A stretch of 64,000 bases of DNA from Pigmentiphaga aceris (GTDB lineage Bacteria > Pseudomonadota > Gammaproteobacteria > Burkholderiales > Burkholderiaceae_B): the NCBI RefSeq assembly GCF_008119665.1, contig NZ_CP043046.1:4526001-4590000 (forward strand), read 5' to 3'. Position numbers and translations under genes: made by a program. Each line of letters starts with the position of its first letter. Position 1 is the first letter of the stretch. Positions 49,314 to 58,964 of the stretch are shown piece by piece. The notes under the pieces were generated by a model. That model was not told where the DNA came from. It saw nothing but the letters and a program-made list of their open reading frames with translations, and searched no databases.

Positions 49314-49916
49314 ATGCTGACTGTTTTCCACTCCCCCCAAAGCCGCTCCACCAGTGTCATCGCCTTGCTCAACGCGCTTGATGCCATCGACCAAGTGAAG
49401 ATCGAGATCGTCACCATCACACGCCAGGACGGTACCGGCGCGCGCGATCCGCGCAATCCGCATCCGGACGGCAAGGTGCCCCTGCTGATGGACGGCGAGG
49501 CGGCCATCTGGGAACGCAGCGCCATCTTCCAATACCTGGCGGACCGCTTTCCGCAGGCAGGCTTGAACGTGCCCGTGGGCCACCCGCTGCGCGGTACCTA
49601 CCTGAGCTGGCTGGCCTGGTACGGCGGCGTCATGGAACCGGTGATGGTGCTGGAGGCCGCCGAGCTTCAGCACCCGTTCATCACGGGCACTTTCCGCAGC
49701 AGCACAGAAATGAAGGCGCGTCTGGCTCAGGCGCTGACCGAGCAGCCCTTCCTGGTAGGCGAGCGCCCCACCGCTGCCGATCTGCTGCTGCACTCGCCCT
49801 TCGCCTGGTTCGGCAAGCCGGGCGTACCGGCTATCGACGCATGGGTGGACCGATGCATGGCCTTGCCAGGTGCGGCCTATGCCAAGGCCTTCGACGAGGA
49901 ACATGCCCTGGCATGA
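49314..49916 (+). CDS. Glutathione S-transferase family protein
   Basis: A 200-residue protein with the thioredoxin-like N-terminal domain (LTVFHSPQSRSTSVIALLNA; HPDGKVPLLMDGEAAIWERS, with the cis-Pro in VPLL and the Glu-Arg/Ser glutathione contact) and the helical C-terminal domain (FLVGERPTAADLLLHSPFAW). The catalytic position is SPQSRS, Ser-based rather than Cys. It is divergent from a WYL regulator. The substrate is unknown. Confidence 0.87.
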   Translation: MLTVFHSPQSRSTSVIALLNALDAIDQVKIEIVTITRQDGTGARDPRNPHPDGKVPLLMDGEAAIWERSAIFQYLADRFPQAGLNVPVGHPLRGTYLSWLAWYGGVMEPVMVLEAAELQHPFITGTFRSSTEMKARLAQALTEQPFLVGERPTAADLLLHSPFAWFGKPGVPAIDAWVDRCMALPGAAYAKAFDEEHALA

Positions 49917-49949
49917 ACCGCGTCGAAGGCGGTGTAACCCTCAGGCCGA

Positions 49950-52900
49950 TCAATGCGCCTCGGCTTGCGGGTGCGCCAGCGCAGGCACCGCACCAGGGTC
50001 ACTGTCGCGGCTTGGCTTGATCCGATACCAGATGGCATACAAGGCCGGCAGGAACACCAGCGTCAGCACCGTGCCGCCGATCGTGCCACCAATCAGCGTG
50101 TAGGCCATCGAGCCCCAGAACACCGAGAAGGTGAGCGGGATGAAGGCCAGCACGGCGGCCATTGCGGTCAGGATCACCGGTCGCGCACGTTGTACGGTGG
50201 CTTCCACCACGGCGTGATACGGGTCCAGGCCGTCCTGCTCGTTGGTGTGAATCTGGCCAACCAGAATCAAGGTATTGCGCATGATGATGCCGGCCAATCC
50301 GATCAAGCCCAAGATGGCGTTGAAGCCGAAGGGTTGATTGAAGATCAGCAAGGTCGGAACGACACCCACCAGGGCCAGCGGCGCGGTCAGCAAGACCATG
50401 GCCATCGCAGACATCGAACGTACCTGGAAGATGATCACCAACATCATCAAGGCCAGCATGATAGGGAAGACGGCAGCCAGTGCAACATTGGCCTTGGCAG
50501 ACTCTTCCAGGTCGGCGGCCGTCTCGATCTTGTAGCCAGCGGGGAGCTTGTCGATGATCGGCTTCAGTGCGGCGAGCACTTGCACAGAGACTTCGGGTGG
50601 CTGAACACCCTCGGCCACATCGCCGCGTACGGTGATGGTCGTCAGGCGGTCACGACGACGCAATATCGGATCTTCCATGCGGATTTCCGAACGGCCGATC
50701 TGGTCCAGCGGAATGCGCTGTCCATTGCTGCCGGTCAGCGTGAAGGCACCCAACTTGGCAGGGTCCAAGCGGTCTGCGCCCGCACTGCGCGCCACCACTT
50801 CGACGGCACGAATGTCTTCGCGAACCTGAGTAACCGGCGCGCCGCTCAGCAGGAATTGCAGTTGCTCGGCCGCGTCTTGTGAACTCAGGCCAAGGGAGCG
50901 CAGGCGGTCCTGGTCAAGCACGAAGTGAACGGTCGGCACACGCTCGCCCCAGTCGCTATTCACCTGGCGCAACATACTGTTTTTCAGCATCACGCCGCGC
51001 ACTTCTTCAGCGATGCTGCGTACCGTTTTTTCCTCTGGCCCCATGACCCGGAAGGCCACCGGGAACGGCGAATAAGGCCCGAACACCAGCTGGGTCACGC
51101 GGACTTGCGCTTCGGGTGCCAGGCCTTCGTCGGCAGCCTGGCGCAACGATGCTTTCAGGCTGTCGCGTGCGGCCTCGCTATCGGTCAGGATGATGACTTT
51201 GGCAAAGGACGGATCGGGCAGCTCTGGCGAAATCGCCAGGTAGAAACGCGGCGCACCTTGGCCGATGTAGCTGGTCACCAGTTTGGCTTCGGGCTGCTTC
51301 TGCAACCAGGTTTCGATCTTGGTGACCGCCTCGCCGGTCGCACCGATGCTGGTGCCTGGCGGCATGCGCACTTCCACGATGACCTCTGGGCGGTCGGACT
51401 GCGGGAAGAACTGCTGTTTGGCTGCGCCCATGCCGACCACGGACAGCACCAGCAATGCCAGCACGGCAGCAGCAACCTTCTTCTTGTGCGTGACCGCCAT
51501 ACCCAGCAGGGTGCGCAATCGGCGGTACCCCGGCGTGCCGTAGATGGCAGCGTGGCCACCTTCGATCTTCTTGAATTGCGGCAACAGTTTCACGCCCATG
51601 TACGGCGTGAATGCCACGGCCACCACCCACGAGGTCAACAACGCAAACATCACCACCCAGAAGATGTTGCCCGCGTATTCCCCGGCGGTCGACTTCGCAA
51701 AGCCCACCGGCATCAGCCCGATGGCGGTCACCAGCGTGCCCGACAACATGGGCGCAGCCGTATGCGTCCATGCGTAGGTCGCCGCATGAATGCGGTCGTA
51801 GCCCTCTTCCATCTTCACCACCATGGTTTCGATGATGATGATGGCGTCGTCCACCAGCAGGCCCAGCGACAGGATCAACGCCCCAAGCGTGATGCGGTCG
51901 AAGTCGCGTCCGGTTGCCAGCATGATCACGAACACGCCGGCCAGGGTAAGCGGTACAGCAGCGGCCACCACGATGCCCACACGCCAGCCCAGGCTGACCA
52001 GACTCACGACGATCACCACGGCAAGTGCCACGAAGAACTTCACCATGAACTCGCCGTAGGCTTCCTGGATATTCACGGCCTGGTCGGTCACCTTGGTGAA
52101 GGACAGACCCAGCGGCATCTCGGCAGAGATGGCCTGCGCTTCTTTTTCCAGCGCCTTGCCCAGTTCAAGACCGTTGTAGCGGTCGCGCATGACCACGCCC
52201 AGCAGCAAGGCGGGCTCGCCCTGGTTGCGGATCAGGAAGGTGGCGGGGTCTTCATAACCGCGTGTGACCTCAGCCACGTCCGACAACTTCAATGTGCGGC
52301 CAGCCGCAACAATGGGTGTGTCGCGGATTTTCTGCAGGTTGTCGAAAGCGCCGTCCAGGCGCATCAACACCTGCGGGCCTTTCGTGTCGATCGAGCCGGC
52401 CGGCGTCACCAGGTTTTGCGTGGTCAAGGCCGAGAAGATATCGCGCGCGGACACGCCCAGCGTGGCCAGGTGCGTGTGCGAGAACTCGACAAAGATCCGC
52501 TCGGGTCGCTCGCCGATGATGTTGACCTTCTTCACACCGGGCACATGCAGCAGCCGCTGGCGCAGGGTTTCCGCTTCGCGCACCAGCAGGCGCTGCGGCT
52601 CTCCCTTGGCCTTCAGCGCATACAGCGCAAAGGTCACGTCGGCGTATTCGTCGTTGACGATCGGGCCAATGACGCCACGCGGCAATCGCATGGCTTCGTC
52701 ACTCAGTTTCTTGCGCGCCTGATAGAACTCTTCAGGCACTTCGCCGGGGGGCGTGTCGTCGCGCATCGTCAAGGTAGTGAAAGCCAGCCCAGGCCGCGTG
52801 AACGTTTCGCTTCGGTCATACCACTTCAATTCCTGCAAGCGCTTTTCCAGCGGCTCGGCAACCTGGTCCTGCATTTCCTGCGCGGTTGCGCCTGGCCAGG

Positions 52901-53057
52901 CGCTTACCACGGTCATCACCTTGATCGTGAAGCTCGGGTCTTCGGCCCGGCCCAGCTTCAGGAAAGCAAAGATCCCGGCGATGGTGATCGCGATAATCAA
53001 AAACAGCGTCACGCCCCGCTCGCGCACGGCAAGCGCGGAAAGATTGAAGCCAGTCAT
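49950..53057 (-). CDS. RND-family efflux transporter, inner-membrane subunit
   Basis: A 1035-residue AcrB/CzcA-type transporter. The first helix lies in residues 12-32 (GVTLFLIIAITIAGIFAFLK); the proton-relay segment with GLLVDDAIIIIETMV is at about 400; two large periplasmic loops and a second six-helix bundle ending GGTIGGTVLTLVFLPALYAIW complete the fold. It overlaps the membrane-fusion gene by 4 bases. The pump should export hydrophobic compounds; the split of its sequence from HAE1 multidrug pumps (AEDPSFTIKVM start) resembles VexF/MexD-like or solvent pumps. The specificity is not known. Confidence 0.93.
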   Translation of the reverse strand: MTGFNLSALAVRERGVTLFLIIAITIAGIFAFLKLGRAEDPSFTIKVMTVVSAWPGATAQEMQDQVAEPLEKRLQELKWYDRSETFTRPGLAFTTLTMRDDTPPGEVPEEFYQARKKLSDEAMRLPRGVIGPIVNDEYADVTFALYALKAKGEPQRLLVREAETLRQRLLHVPGVKKVNIIGERPERIFVEFSHTHLATLGVSARDIFSALTTQNLVTPAGSIDTKGPQVLMRLDGAFDNLQKIRDTPIVAAGRTLKLSDVAEVTRGYEDPATFLIRNQGEPALLLGVVMRDRYNGLELGKALEKEAQAISAEMPLGLSFTKVTDQAVNIQEAYGEFMVKFFVALAVVIVVSLVSLGWRVGIVVAAAVPLTLAGVFVIMLATGRDFDRITLGALILSLGLLVDDAIIIIETMVVKMEEGYDRIHAATYAWTHTAAPMLSGTLVTAIGLMPVGFAKSTAGEYAGNIFWVVMFALLTSWVVAVAFTPYMGVKLLPQFKKIEGGHAAIYGTPGYRRLRTLLGMAVTHKKKVAAAVLALLVLSVVGMGAAKQQFFPQSDRPEVIVEVRMPPGTSIGATGEAVTKIETWLQKQPEAKLVTSYIGQGAPRFYLAISPELPDPSFAKVIILTDSEAARDSLKASLRQAADEGLAPEAQVRVTQLVFGPYSPFPVAFRVMGPEEKTVRSIAEEVRGVMLKNSMLRQVNSDWGERVPTVHFVLDQDRLRSLGLSSQDAAEQLQFLLSGAPVTQVREDIRAVEVVARSAGADRLDPAKLGAFTLTGSNGQRIPLDQIGRSEIRMEDPILRRRDRLTTITVRGDVAEGVQPPEVSVQVLAALKPIIDKLPAGYKIETAADLEESAKANVALAAVFPIMLALMMLVIIFQVRSMSAMAMVLLTAPLALVGVVPTLLIFNQPFGFNAILGLIGLAGIIMRNTLILVGQIHTNEQDGLDPYHAVVEATVQRARPVILTAMAAVLAFIPLTFSVFWGSMAYTLIGGTIGGTVLTLVFLPALYAIWYRIKPSRDSDPGAVPALAHPQAEAH

Positions 53058-54217
53058 TTGATCGCACCTGCACTGGCCACATCCGTCCGCGTTGCGTGAG
53101 TCGCTGCTGCTGCAGGGCTGGCGGCACCCGCCTGCTGCTCGCCAGCGATGCGCACGCGCTCGCCGTCGTGCAACAGATGCGCGCCCAGCGCGACAAAACG
53201 TTCACCCGCGTTCAGGCCGCCTGACAAGGCCGCCGTTTCCACCCCCAGGCTTGCCACCTGAACCGGCCGCCAGACGACTTGCGGCGCTTCTCCCTGAACC
53301 ACCCAGACGCCAGGCCCCTGCCCCTTGTCCAACAAGGCAGCCAACGGCACCTGCATGGCAGAAGTACCACGCGTATCAGGCAGATGAATGGTCACGGTCG
53401 TGCCCAGCGGCGCTGTGGCGGCAGCACCGTCGAGCACATAACGCGCCTCGAAGGTGCGCGTGCGGGGGTCTGCCGCATCGGACAACTGCCGCAGGCGAGC
53501 GGCACCGGTAATACGGGCATCGTGATACAGCGTTGCGCGTGCAAGCGACCCCACTTCCGGTCTCAGGGTTTCAGGCAAGCTGACGATGGCTTCACGCGGA
53601 CCGGCATGGGCCACGCGCACCACGGTCTGCCCTGCTGCCACCACCTGACCAGGCTCTGCCAGCGTTTCCACCACGATGCCGTCGGCGTCAGCCAGCAACA
53701 CCGCATACGTCGCCTCGTTGCGCAGTACATCGGCCTGCGCCTGCGCAGCCTTCAACTGCGCATCGGCGGCATCAGCGGCAGCCTTCATCTGGTCATAGGC
53801 CGATGCAGACACCGCACCGGCTTCGACCAAGCCCCGATAACGCTTTTCATCCGATGCCGTCTGCAACGCACGGGCGCGCGCGGCAGCCACGGTGCTGGCC
53901 TGCGCCGCGCTCGCCAGGGCGAAATCGGTGCGGTCAACACGGAACAGCGGCTGACTACGCTTGACGGTCTGACCGGTATCGACCAGTCGTTCGACAATTT
54001 TTCCGCGCACCCGGAAACCGAGTTCGCTTTGCACGCGTGCCGACACGATGCCGGTGAAACCGCGCTCTGTCTGGACAGCACCACCGGCGGTCGCGACGCG
54101 CACCAGCGGCGGACCGGTACGCGGATCGGCTTGCTCGGCATGGGGCTGGCAGGCGGCCAGCGCGATGGCGAGCATGCTCGCCAGAAGGACGGAAATGGGT
54201 TTGCTTGAATAGGACAC
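53054..54217 (-). CDS. RND efflux periplasmic adaptor (membrane fusion protein)
   Basis: A 387-residue lipoprotein: signal with lipobox AIALAAC (Cys at about 23), beta-barrel and lipoyl parts (GFTGIVSARVQSELGFRVRG, about 52), helical hairpin (about 105-165), and a C-terminal membrane-proximal domain. The last residues are Ala/Thr-rich. It lies downstream of a TetR gene on the same strand and is coupled to the RND gene by a 4-base overlap. It links the inner-membrane pump to the outer-membrane factor encoded at 55039. Confidence 0.92.
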   Translation of the reverse strand: MSYSSKPISVLLASMLAIALAACQPHAEQADPRTGPPLVRVATAGGAVQTERGFTGIVSARVQSELGFRVRGKIVERLVDTGQTVKRSQPLFRVDRTDFALASAAQASTVAAARARALQTASDEKRYRGLVEAGAVSASAYDQMKAAADAADAQLKAAQAQADVLRNEATYAVLLADADGIVVETLAEPGQVVAAGQTVVRVAHAGPREAIVSLPETLRPEVGSLARATLYHDARITGAARLRQLSDAADPRTRTFEARYVLDGAAATAPLGTTVTIHLPDTRGTSAMQVPLAALLDKGQGPGVWVVQGEAPQVVWRPVQVASLGVETAALSGGLNAGERFVALGAHLLHDGERVRIAGEQQAGAASPAAAATHATRTDVASAGAIK

Positions 54218-54260
54218 GGTAGCCCTCTCTGACGAGACAGGCTTGCAGTGTCCGATTCAA

Positions 54261-54289
54261 TGACTAGTTTGTCAATTGGTCACTAGTCA
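54261..54289. promoter_or_regulatory. Candidate TetR operator before the adaptor-RND operon
   Basis: TGACTAGT (54261-54268) and ACTAGTCA (54282-54289) form an 8-bp inverted repeat with 13-base centre. On the minus strand it overlaps TTGACA. The AGTGAC/GTCACT half-site recurs in the outer-membrane factor promoter. Confidence 0.6.
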
Positions 54290-54302
54290 CTATTTGGAGA
54301 CA

Positions 54303-54923
54303 TCAGGGTGACAGGCTACGCAGCACCAGGCTGATGACCTCATTGGGTCCATCGGGCAACAGATCCAGGCTGTGCTGCAACATCACCGGATTGGTGAAAG
54401 GCTGCATCGCCTGGGTAATGGCCCGGCAGGTTTCGTCCAGCGGCGTCTTGCGCTCGAACTCGCCCGATTGCCTTCCTTCGACAATGATCTGCTCAAGCAT
54501 GGCGTAGATCTTGTCGCCGTACTGCGTCGACGATGACCACTTCTCGATGACCGAATGCGAGGCGATGTCGTAGAGCTTGCGGTCCGAAAAAAACAGCTCT
54601 GCACTGGCAGTGACGATCGCGCGAAACATGCGTCGCAGCTTGTCTGTCGGGGTTTTTGCATCCGCCATCGACAGGGCGACGCTGGCCAGCACGGCATCCA
54701 GGCACTGGTTGCAGATGGCTTCGCCGATCGCCTGCTTGGAATCGAAGAACTTGTAGATGTAGGCCTTCGAAAATCCGATTTCCTTGGCAAGGTCGGAAAC
54801 CGTTGTCTTGCCGTAACCGTACTTGGCGAAATGCTCGTTGGCGGCAGATACGATCTGCTCGCGGATCGTGTGGTCGGCCGGTCCGCGCTGGCCGGCTGAC
54901 TGATCGTGTGGAAGAGTGCTCAT
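54303..54923 (-). CDS. TetR-family regulator of the RND pump
   Basis: A 206-residue repressor with N-terminal helix-turn-helix (about 25-65, VSAANEHFAKYGYGKTTVSD then LAKEIGFSKAYIYKFFDSKQ) and an all-helical ligand domain. It lies between the adaptor-RND operon (downstream on the same strand) and the divergent NodT gene, and related dyads occur in both control regions, so it probably represses both parts of the pump. Ligand unknown. Confidence 0.9.
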   Translation of the reverse strand: MSTLPHDQSAGQRGPADHTIREQIVSAANEHFAKYGYGKTTVSDLAKEIGFSKAYIYKFFDSKQAIGEAICNQCLDAVLASVALSMADAKTPTDKLRRMFRAIVTASAELFFSDRKLYDIASHSVIEKWSSSTQYGDKIYAMLEQIIVEGRQSGEFERKTPLDETCRAITQAMQPFTNPVMLQHSLDLLPDGPNEVISLVLRSLSP

Positions 54924-54989
54924 GATCGAGTTTTACCATCCCCAGAGAGATTGTTGACGGGAACTGACAACGGTTAATCATTGACATGA

Positions 54990-55015
54990 AGTGACCATAT
55001 TGAATTATAGTCACT
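54990..55015. promoter_or_regulatory. Candidate TetR operator over the NodT promoter
   Basis: AGTGAC (54990-54995) and GTCACT (55010-55015) flank an AT-rich centre containing the probable -10; TTGACA (54981-54986) is a consensus -35. The half-sites match those at 54261-54289. Confidence 0.6.
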
Positions 55016-55038
55016 AAAATATCTTGTGAAGCCATGAC

Positions 55039-56496
55039 ATGCGCGCCGCATCTGCAACCGTTCCCTTCATCCTGGCCATCTCCTTGCTGAGCGCCTGCAC
55101 CGTTGGCCCTGACTATCGCCGAGCTGAACTCACTGCACCAGACACGTTCATGGGCACCCAGGCGGTGGCCCAACGTGCAGCGGCATCCCACGCCGACCTG
55201 GCCAAGTGGTGGGAAGGATTCGATGACCCTTTGTTGACGAAGCTGGTGTTGCGGGCGCTGGACGAAAATCTGGATGTTGCGCAGGCCGTCACGCGTGTCG
55301 CACAGTCACGAGCGTCCTTGCAATCAGCCAATGCTGCGCTGTTGCCAGCGGGTGATGTCAGTGCACAGTCCACCCGCGCCCGCCAGTCACTGGAAACGCC
55401 ACTTGGCCGTGTATTGAATGCCACCCCTGGCTTCGACCGAGACGGTGAATTGCACGAAGCCAACCTAGGGGCGCGCTGGGAAATCGATGTATTCGGTGGG
55501 CTGGACCGCAATCAGGAAGCTGCACGCGCGCAGTTCCAGGCATCCCAGGCAGGTGTGGCCGGTGCGCGTCTGATGGTGGCGGCCCAGACGGCCGATACCT
55601 ATGTCGCGGTGCGCGGCCTGCAGTCGCGCATTGCCATCGCCAGGCAACAGGTCGAGACACAGCGCCGACTGCTTGCCGTCGTGAAACTGCAGTTTCAGGC
55701 GGGCGTCGCGGCGGAACTGCAAATGCGCCAGGCGGAAGGTGCTCTGTCGCAGGTCCAGGCGAGCATTCCCGGGCTGGAAAATGGCCTGGAAGCCGGCATG
55801 AACGCGCTGGATGTATTGCTTGGCGCACAGCCCGGCACCTACCGGGCCGAGCTTCAGACACCTGCGGCAATTCCGTCCGCTCCCGCCATTGCCCATGCAG
55901 GCGGGCCGGCAGACCTGATCCGACGCCGTCCCGACCTGATCATTGCCGAGCGTCGCGTGGCGGCATCCAACGCCCGGATCGGCGCGGCAATGTCCGAGTA
56001 CTACCCGAAGTTTTCCATCAGCGGCCTGCTGGGCTTTGCAGGCACCAGCAGCGGCAACCTGGGTAACGGCAGCACCTTGCAGGCACAAGGCACGTTCGGC
56101 TTGCGCTGGCGCTTGTTCGATTTCGGACGGGTCGACGCCGAGATTGCGGCAGCGCGCGGCCAGAACGCGGAAGCATTGGTGGCCTACCGACAATCTGCCC
56201 TGCGCGCCTCCGAAGATGTGGAAAACGCATTCACTGCCTTGGTCAAACGGGAGACTGAGGAGCGCCTGCTGGCTGATGGCGAACAGGCCTTGGCCCGCGC
56301 CCGGGACGTCTCGATGAAGGCTTATCAGGGCGGCGTGGTCAGCCTTATTGAAGTGTTGGACGCCGACAGCCGGCTTTTGCGGACGCGCGATGCCCGCGCG
56401 CAGGCTCAGGCTGAAGCATCGCGTGCCGCAGTCGCCTCGTTCCGGGCATTGGGCGGCGGATGGAATGTAAACGGTGACACACCAAGTGATTCATGA
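55039..56496 (+). CDS. RND efflux outer-membrane factor, NodT/OprM-type lipoprotein
   Basis: A 485-residue TolC-like channel. Lipobox LLSAC (Cys at about 19) is followed by TVGPDYRRAEL, the family start. Two OEP repeats are visible (about 60-260 and 270-475), with PADLIRRRPDLIIAERRVAA at the second repeat start and LIEVLDADSRLLRTRDARAQ near the end. It completes a tripartite pump with the divergent adaptor and RND genes. The split arrangement around a TetR gene means both halves can be induced together. Confidence 0.93.
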   Translation: MRAASATVPFILAISLLSACTVGPDYRRAELTAPDTFMGTQAVAQRAAASHADLAKWWEGFDDPLLTKLVLRALDENLDVAQAVTRVAQSRASLQSANAALLPAGDVSAQSTRARQSLETPLGRVLNATPGFDRDGELHEANLGARWEIDVFGGLDRNQEAARAQFQASQAGVAGARLMVAAQTADTYVAVRGLQSRIAIARQQVETQRRLLAVVKLQFQAGVAAELQMRQAEGALSQVQASIPGLENGLEAGMNALDVLLGAQPGTYRAELQTPAAIPSAPAIAHAGGPADLIRRRPDLIIAERRVAASNARIGAAMSEYYPKFSISGLLGFAGTSSGNLGNGSTLQAQGTFGLRWRLFDFGRVDAEIAAARGQNAEALVAYRQSALRASEDVENAFTALVKRETEERLLADGEQALARARDVSMKAYQGGVVSLIEVLDADSRLLRTRDARAQAQAEASRAAVASFRALGGGWNVNGDTPSDS

Positions 56497-56631
56497 GCAA
56501 GATTCATAGGGTCATGCGATAAGCAACGCCTAGTAACCCGCCCTCGCGTTCTGTACCTTTTGGTCACTGCGGCATTGACAGCTTCCTGTCAGGATTCCCC
56601 ATTCCCGCCGCAAGTTCCCACAAGGATGTAG

Positions 56632-57999
56632 ATGGTCGCCCCCCAACGATCAGAACCTCAGGCCCAACTGTCGGTCTTCGACGCCGTCATGATCGTGGTG
56701 GGCCTGATCGTCGGCATCGGCATTTTCCGGGCACCGTCCATCGTCGCAGGCAACGTGGCGTCCGAAGCCATGTTCATCGCCGTCTGGTTGATCGGCGGTG
56801 CAGCGACCCTGATTGGTGCGCTCTGTTATGCCGAGCTATCCGCCGCGCACCCGAACGCGGGCGGCGAATACCATTTTCTGTCCAAGGCCTATGGCAAGTC
56901 GGTTGCCATGATGTTCGGCTGGGCACGCTGCGCCGTGATCCAGACGGGCGCGATTGCTGCCGTGGCCTTCATGCTTGGCGACTACCTTGCGCAGATCGCG
57001 CCGATGGGCATTTACGGTCCCGCCATTTATGCGGCCTTATCAGTGGTGGTGCTGACGGCAGTCAATGTAGTAGGCACGACCGAGAGCAAAAACCTGCAGA
57101 TCGTGGTGACCTTTCTGGAAATCGCGGCCGTGCTGGCCATCATCTGGTTTGGTTTTTTCGGCACTCCTGACCTGACACGCCTGACGCCTGTCGTCACCCC
57201 GCCGCAAACCGCTGCACTTGGCATGGCCATGATCTTTGTGCTGCTGAGTTACGGCGGCTGGAATGAAGCCGCCTATCTGACCGGCGAGCTGAAAGATGCG
57301 CCACGCAACATCGCCAAGGTGCTGACGCTGGGCACGCTCATCACGGTAGGCCTGTACGTGCTGACCAACTGGGCCATGCTGTCTGTGCTTGGGCTTGATG
57401 GCCTGCGTAATTCCAATGCGGTTGCGGCTGACATGATGCGCGTCGTGGCCGGTCGCCCAGGCGAAATACTGGTGACGCTGGCGATTGCCGTGGCAGCTGT
57501 CTCGACCTTGAACGCAACCATCTTCACAGGCTCGCGCGTGTTCTACGCGATGGCGCGCGACCTGACAGTCATGCGCTGGGTCGGCACCTGGAATGGACGA
57601 GGCAAGACGCCCGCCAATGCTCAATTGCTGCAAGCGGCGATTGCACTGGCCTTGATCGGCATGGGTGCGGTGACGCGCGATGGCTTCAAGGCGATGATCG
57701 ACTACACCGCACCGGTGTTCTGGCTCTTTCTGTTGCTGGTGGGATTGGCACTGTTCGTGCTGCGGCGACGTTACCCCCAGCGCCCCTTGCCGTACCGCGT
57801 GCCGCTCTACCCGTTCACACCCATCGTCTTCTGTCTGACCTGTGCCTACATGCTTTACGCCAGCCTGGCGTACAGCGGCAAGGCTGCATTGGTCGGGCTG
57901 GTGGTGCTGGCCGCCGGCACGCCGATTCTGCTGTTCAAGTCCAAACATGGGGGCGAGACAAGCTATCGAACGGCCCCCAGCAACACGGCATTGAAGTAG
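56632..57999 (+). CDS. APC-family amino acid permease
   Basis: A 455-residue inner-membrane transporter with about 12 helices. The unwound helix-1 motif GLIVGIGIFRAPS (about 22-34) and the helix-6-like SYGGWNEAAYLTGELKDAPRNI (about 205-226, in part) are typical of the APC superfamily, amino acid/polyamine branch. AAGGA lies 7 bases before the ATG. No metabolic genes next to it hint at the substrate. Confidence 0.88.
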   Translation: MVAPQRSEPQAQLSVFDAVMIVVGLIVGIGIFRAPSIVAGNVASEAMFIAVWLIGGAATLIGALCYAELSAAHPNAGGEYHFLSKAYGKSVAMMFGWARCAVIQTGAIAAVAFMLGDYLAQIAPMGIYGPAIYAALSVVVLTAVNVVGTTESKNLQIVVTFLEIAAVLAIIWFGFFGTPDLTRLTPVVTPPQTAALGMAMIFVLLSYGGWNEAAYLTGELKDAPRNIAKVLTLGTLITVGLYVLTNWAMLSVLGLDGLRNSNAVAADMMRVVAGRPGEILVTLAIAVAAVSTLNATIFTGSRVFYAMARDLTVMRWVGTWNGRGKTPANAQLLQAAIALALIGMGAVTRDGFKAMIDYTAPVFWLFLLLVGLALFVLRRRYPQRPLPYRVPLYPFTPIVFCLTCAYMLYASLAYSGKAALVGLVVLAAGTPILLFKSKHGGETSYRTAPSNTALK

Positions 58000-58041
58000 T
58001 CTTTTTGCATCCTTACCTGAACCCATAACCTGGAATCTTCC

Positions 58042-58869
58042 ATGACGACCCTGCGCAAATCCGTGATCGCCATTGCCCTGTGCACGCTTGCTGCGAGCGG
58101 CAGCGCCTGGGCGCAAAGCGCTGCAACCGACACGTCCACCTACAAGCCGACCGTAGGCCAGGCAGGCAAGGACGTCGTCTGGGTACCCACCGCCCAGACC
58201 CTGGTCGACCGCATTCTGGACATGGCCAAGCTGACGCCGGAAGACAAGCTGGTCGACCTGGGATCGGGCGATGGGCGCACCGTCATCACGGCCGCCAAGC
58301 GCGGCGCGACCGCACGCGGGATCGAATTCAATCCCGACATGGTGGCGATCTCCAAACGCGCCGCCGCAGCGGAGGGCGTGACGGCACGCGCAACGTTTGA
58401 ACAGGCGGACATCTTCCAATCCGATTTCTCGAACGCAACCGTCGTCACGCTGTTCCTGCTGCCCGACCTGAACGTGCGCCTGCGCCCCACCCTGCTGGCG
58501 ATGAAGCCAGGCACGCGCGTGGTGTCCAACTCGTTCATGATGGGTGACTGGCAGCCCGACGAGTCGTCGCAGGTGAAAGAGGATTGCACCAACTATTGCA
58601 ATGCCTATAAGTGGATTGTGCCGGCACAGATCGAAGGCGCGTGGAAGCTGGGTGACAAGGACGTGAGCTTCGACCAGCGCTATCAGAAGTTCGAAGGTTC
58701 GCTGCGCCAGGGTGGCCAGGCGACCCCGATCACCGAAGGCAGTCTGGACGGTACGCGCATTGCGTTCACGGCGGGCAGCGACAAGTACGCGGGTGAAGTG
58801 AACGGCAATCAGATCAAGGGCACGATCAACGGCCAGACGGCCTGGACGGCCACGCGCGCAGCGCGTTAA
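58042..58869 (+). CDS. Exported class I methyltransferase-fold protein
   Basis: A 275-residue protein with a clear Sec signal (about 1-25, GSAWAQ) followed by a Rossmann methyltransferase core: motif I LVDLGSGDGRTVI (about 71-83), acidic loop GIEFNPDMV (about 93-101), FEQADIF and ATVVTLFLLPDLN (motif IV-like). Residues 200-275 form an extra beta-domain (GSLDGTRIAFTAGSDKYAGE, then GTINGQTAWTATR). Export is odd because S-adenosylmethionine is cytoplasmic. It may be a repurposed binding fold. Similar proteins occur in other betaproteobacteria, but their function is not known. Confidence 0.82.
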   Translation: MTTLRKSVIAIALCTLAASGSAWAQSAATDTSTYKPTVGQAGKDVVWVPTAQTLVDRILDMAKLTPEDKLVDLGSGDGRTVITAAKRGATARGIEFNPDMVAISKRAAAAEGVTARATFEQADIFQSDFSNATVVTLFLLPDLNVRLRPTLLAMKPGTRVVSNSFMMGDWQPDESSQVKEDCTNYCNAYKWIVPAQIEGAWKLGDKDVSFDQRYQKFEGSLRQGGQATPITEGSLDGTRIAFTAGSDKYAGEVNGNQIKGTINGQTAWTATRAAR

Positions 58870-58894
58870 GCAGCGCGAGAGCCCCCTGTTGTAT

Positions 58895-58931
58895 ACCTTG
58901 GCAGCAGCGCATGTAGTTGCACTGCCAAGGT
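58895..58931. terminator. Inverted repeat between convergent genes
   Basis: A perfect 10-bp repeat ACCTTGGCAG/CTGCCAAGGT with 17-base loop lies between the methyltransferase-like gene and the convergent lipoprotein gene. There is no strong T-tract, so it would be a weak bidirectional terminator. Confidence 0.55.
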
Positions 58932-58964
58932 GTGCTTCACGTATAGCGATGAAAACGGATTAGC

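Noticed and set aside
50925..53099. Long plus-strand frame (724 codons) opposite the RND gene
   Set aside because: Antisense shadow of a full-length RND transporter, without family resemblance or ribosome binding site.
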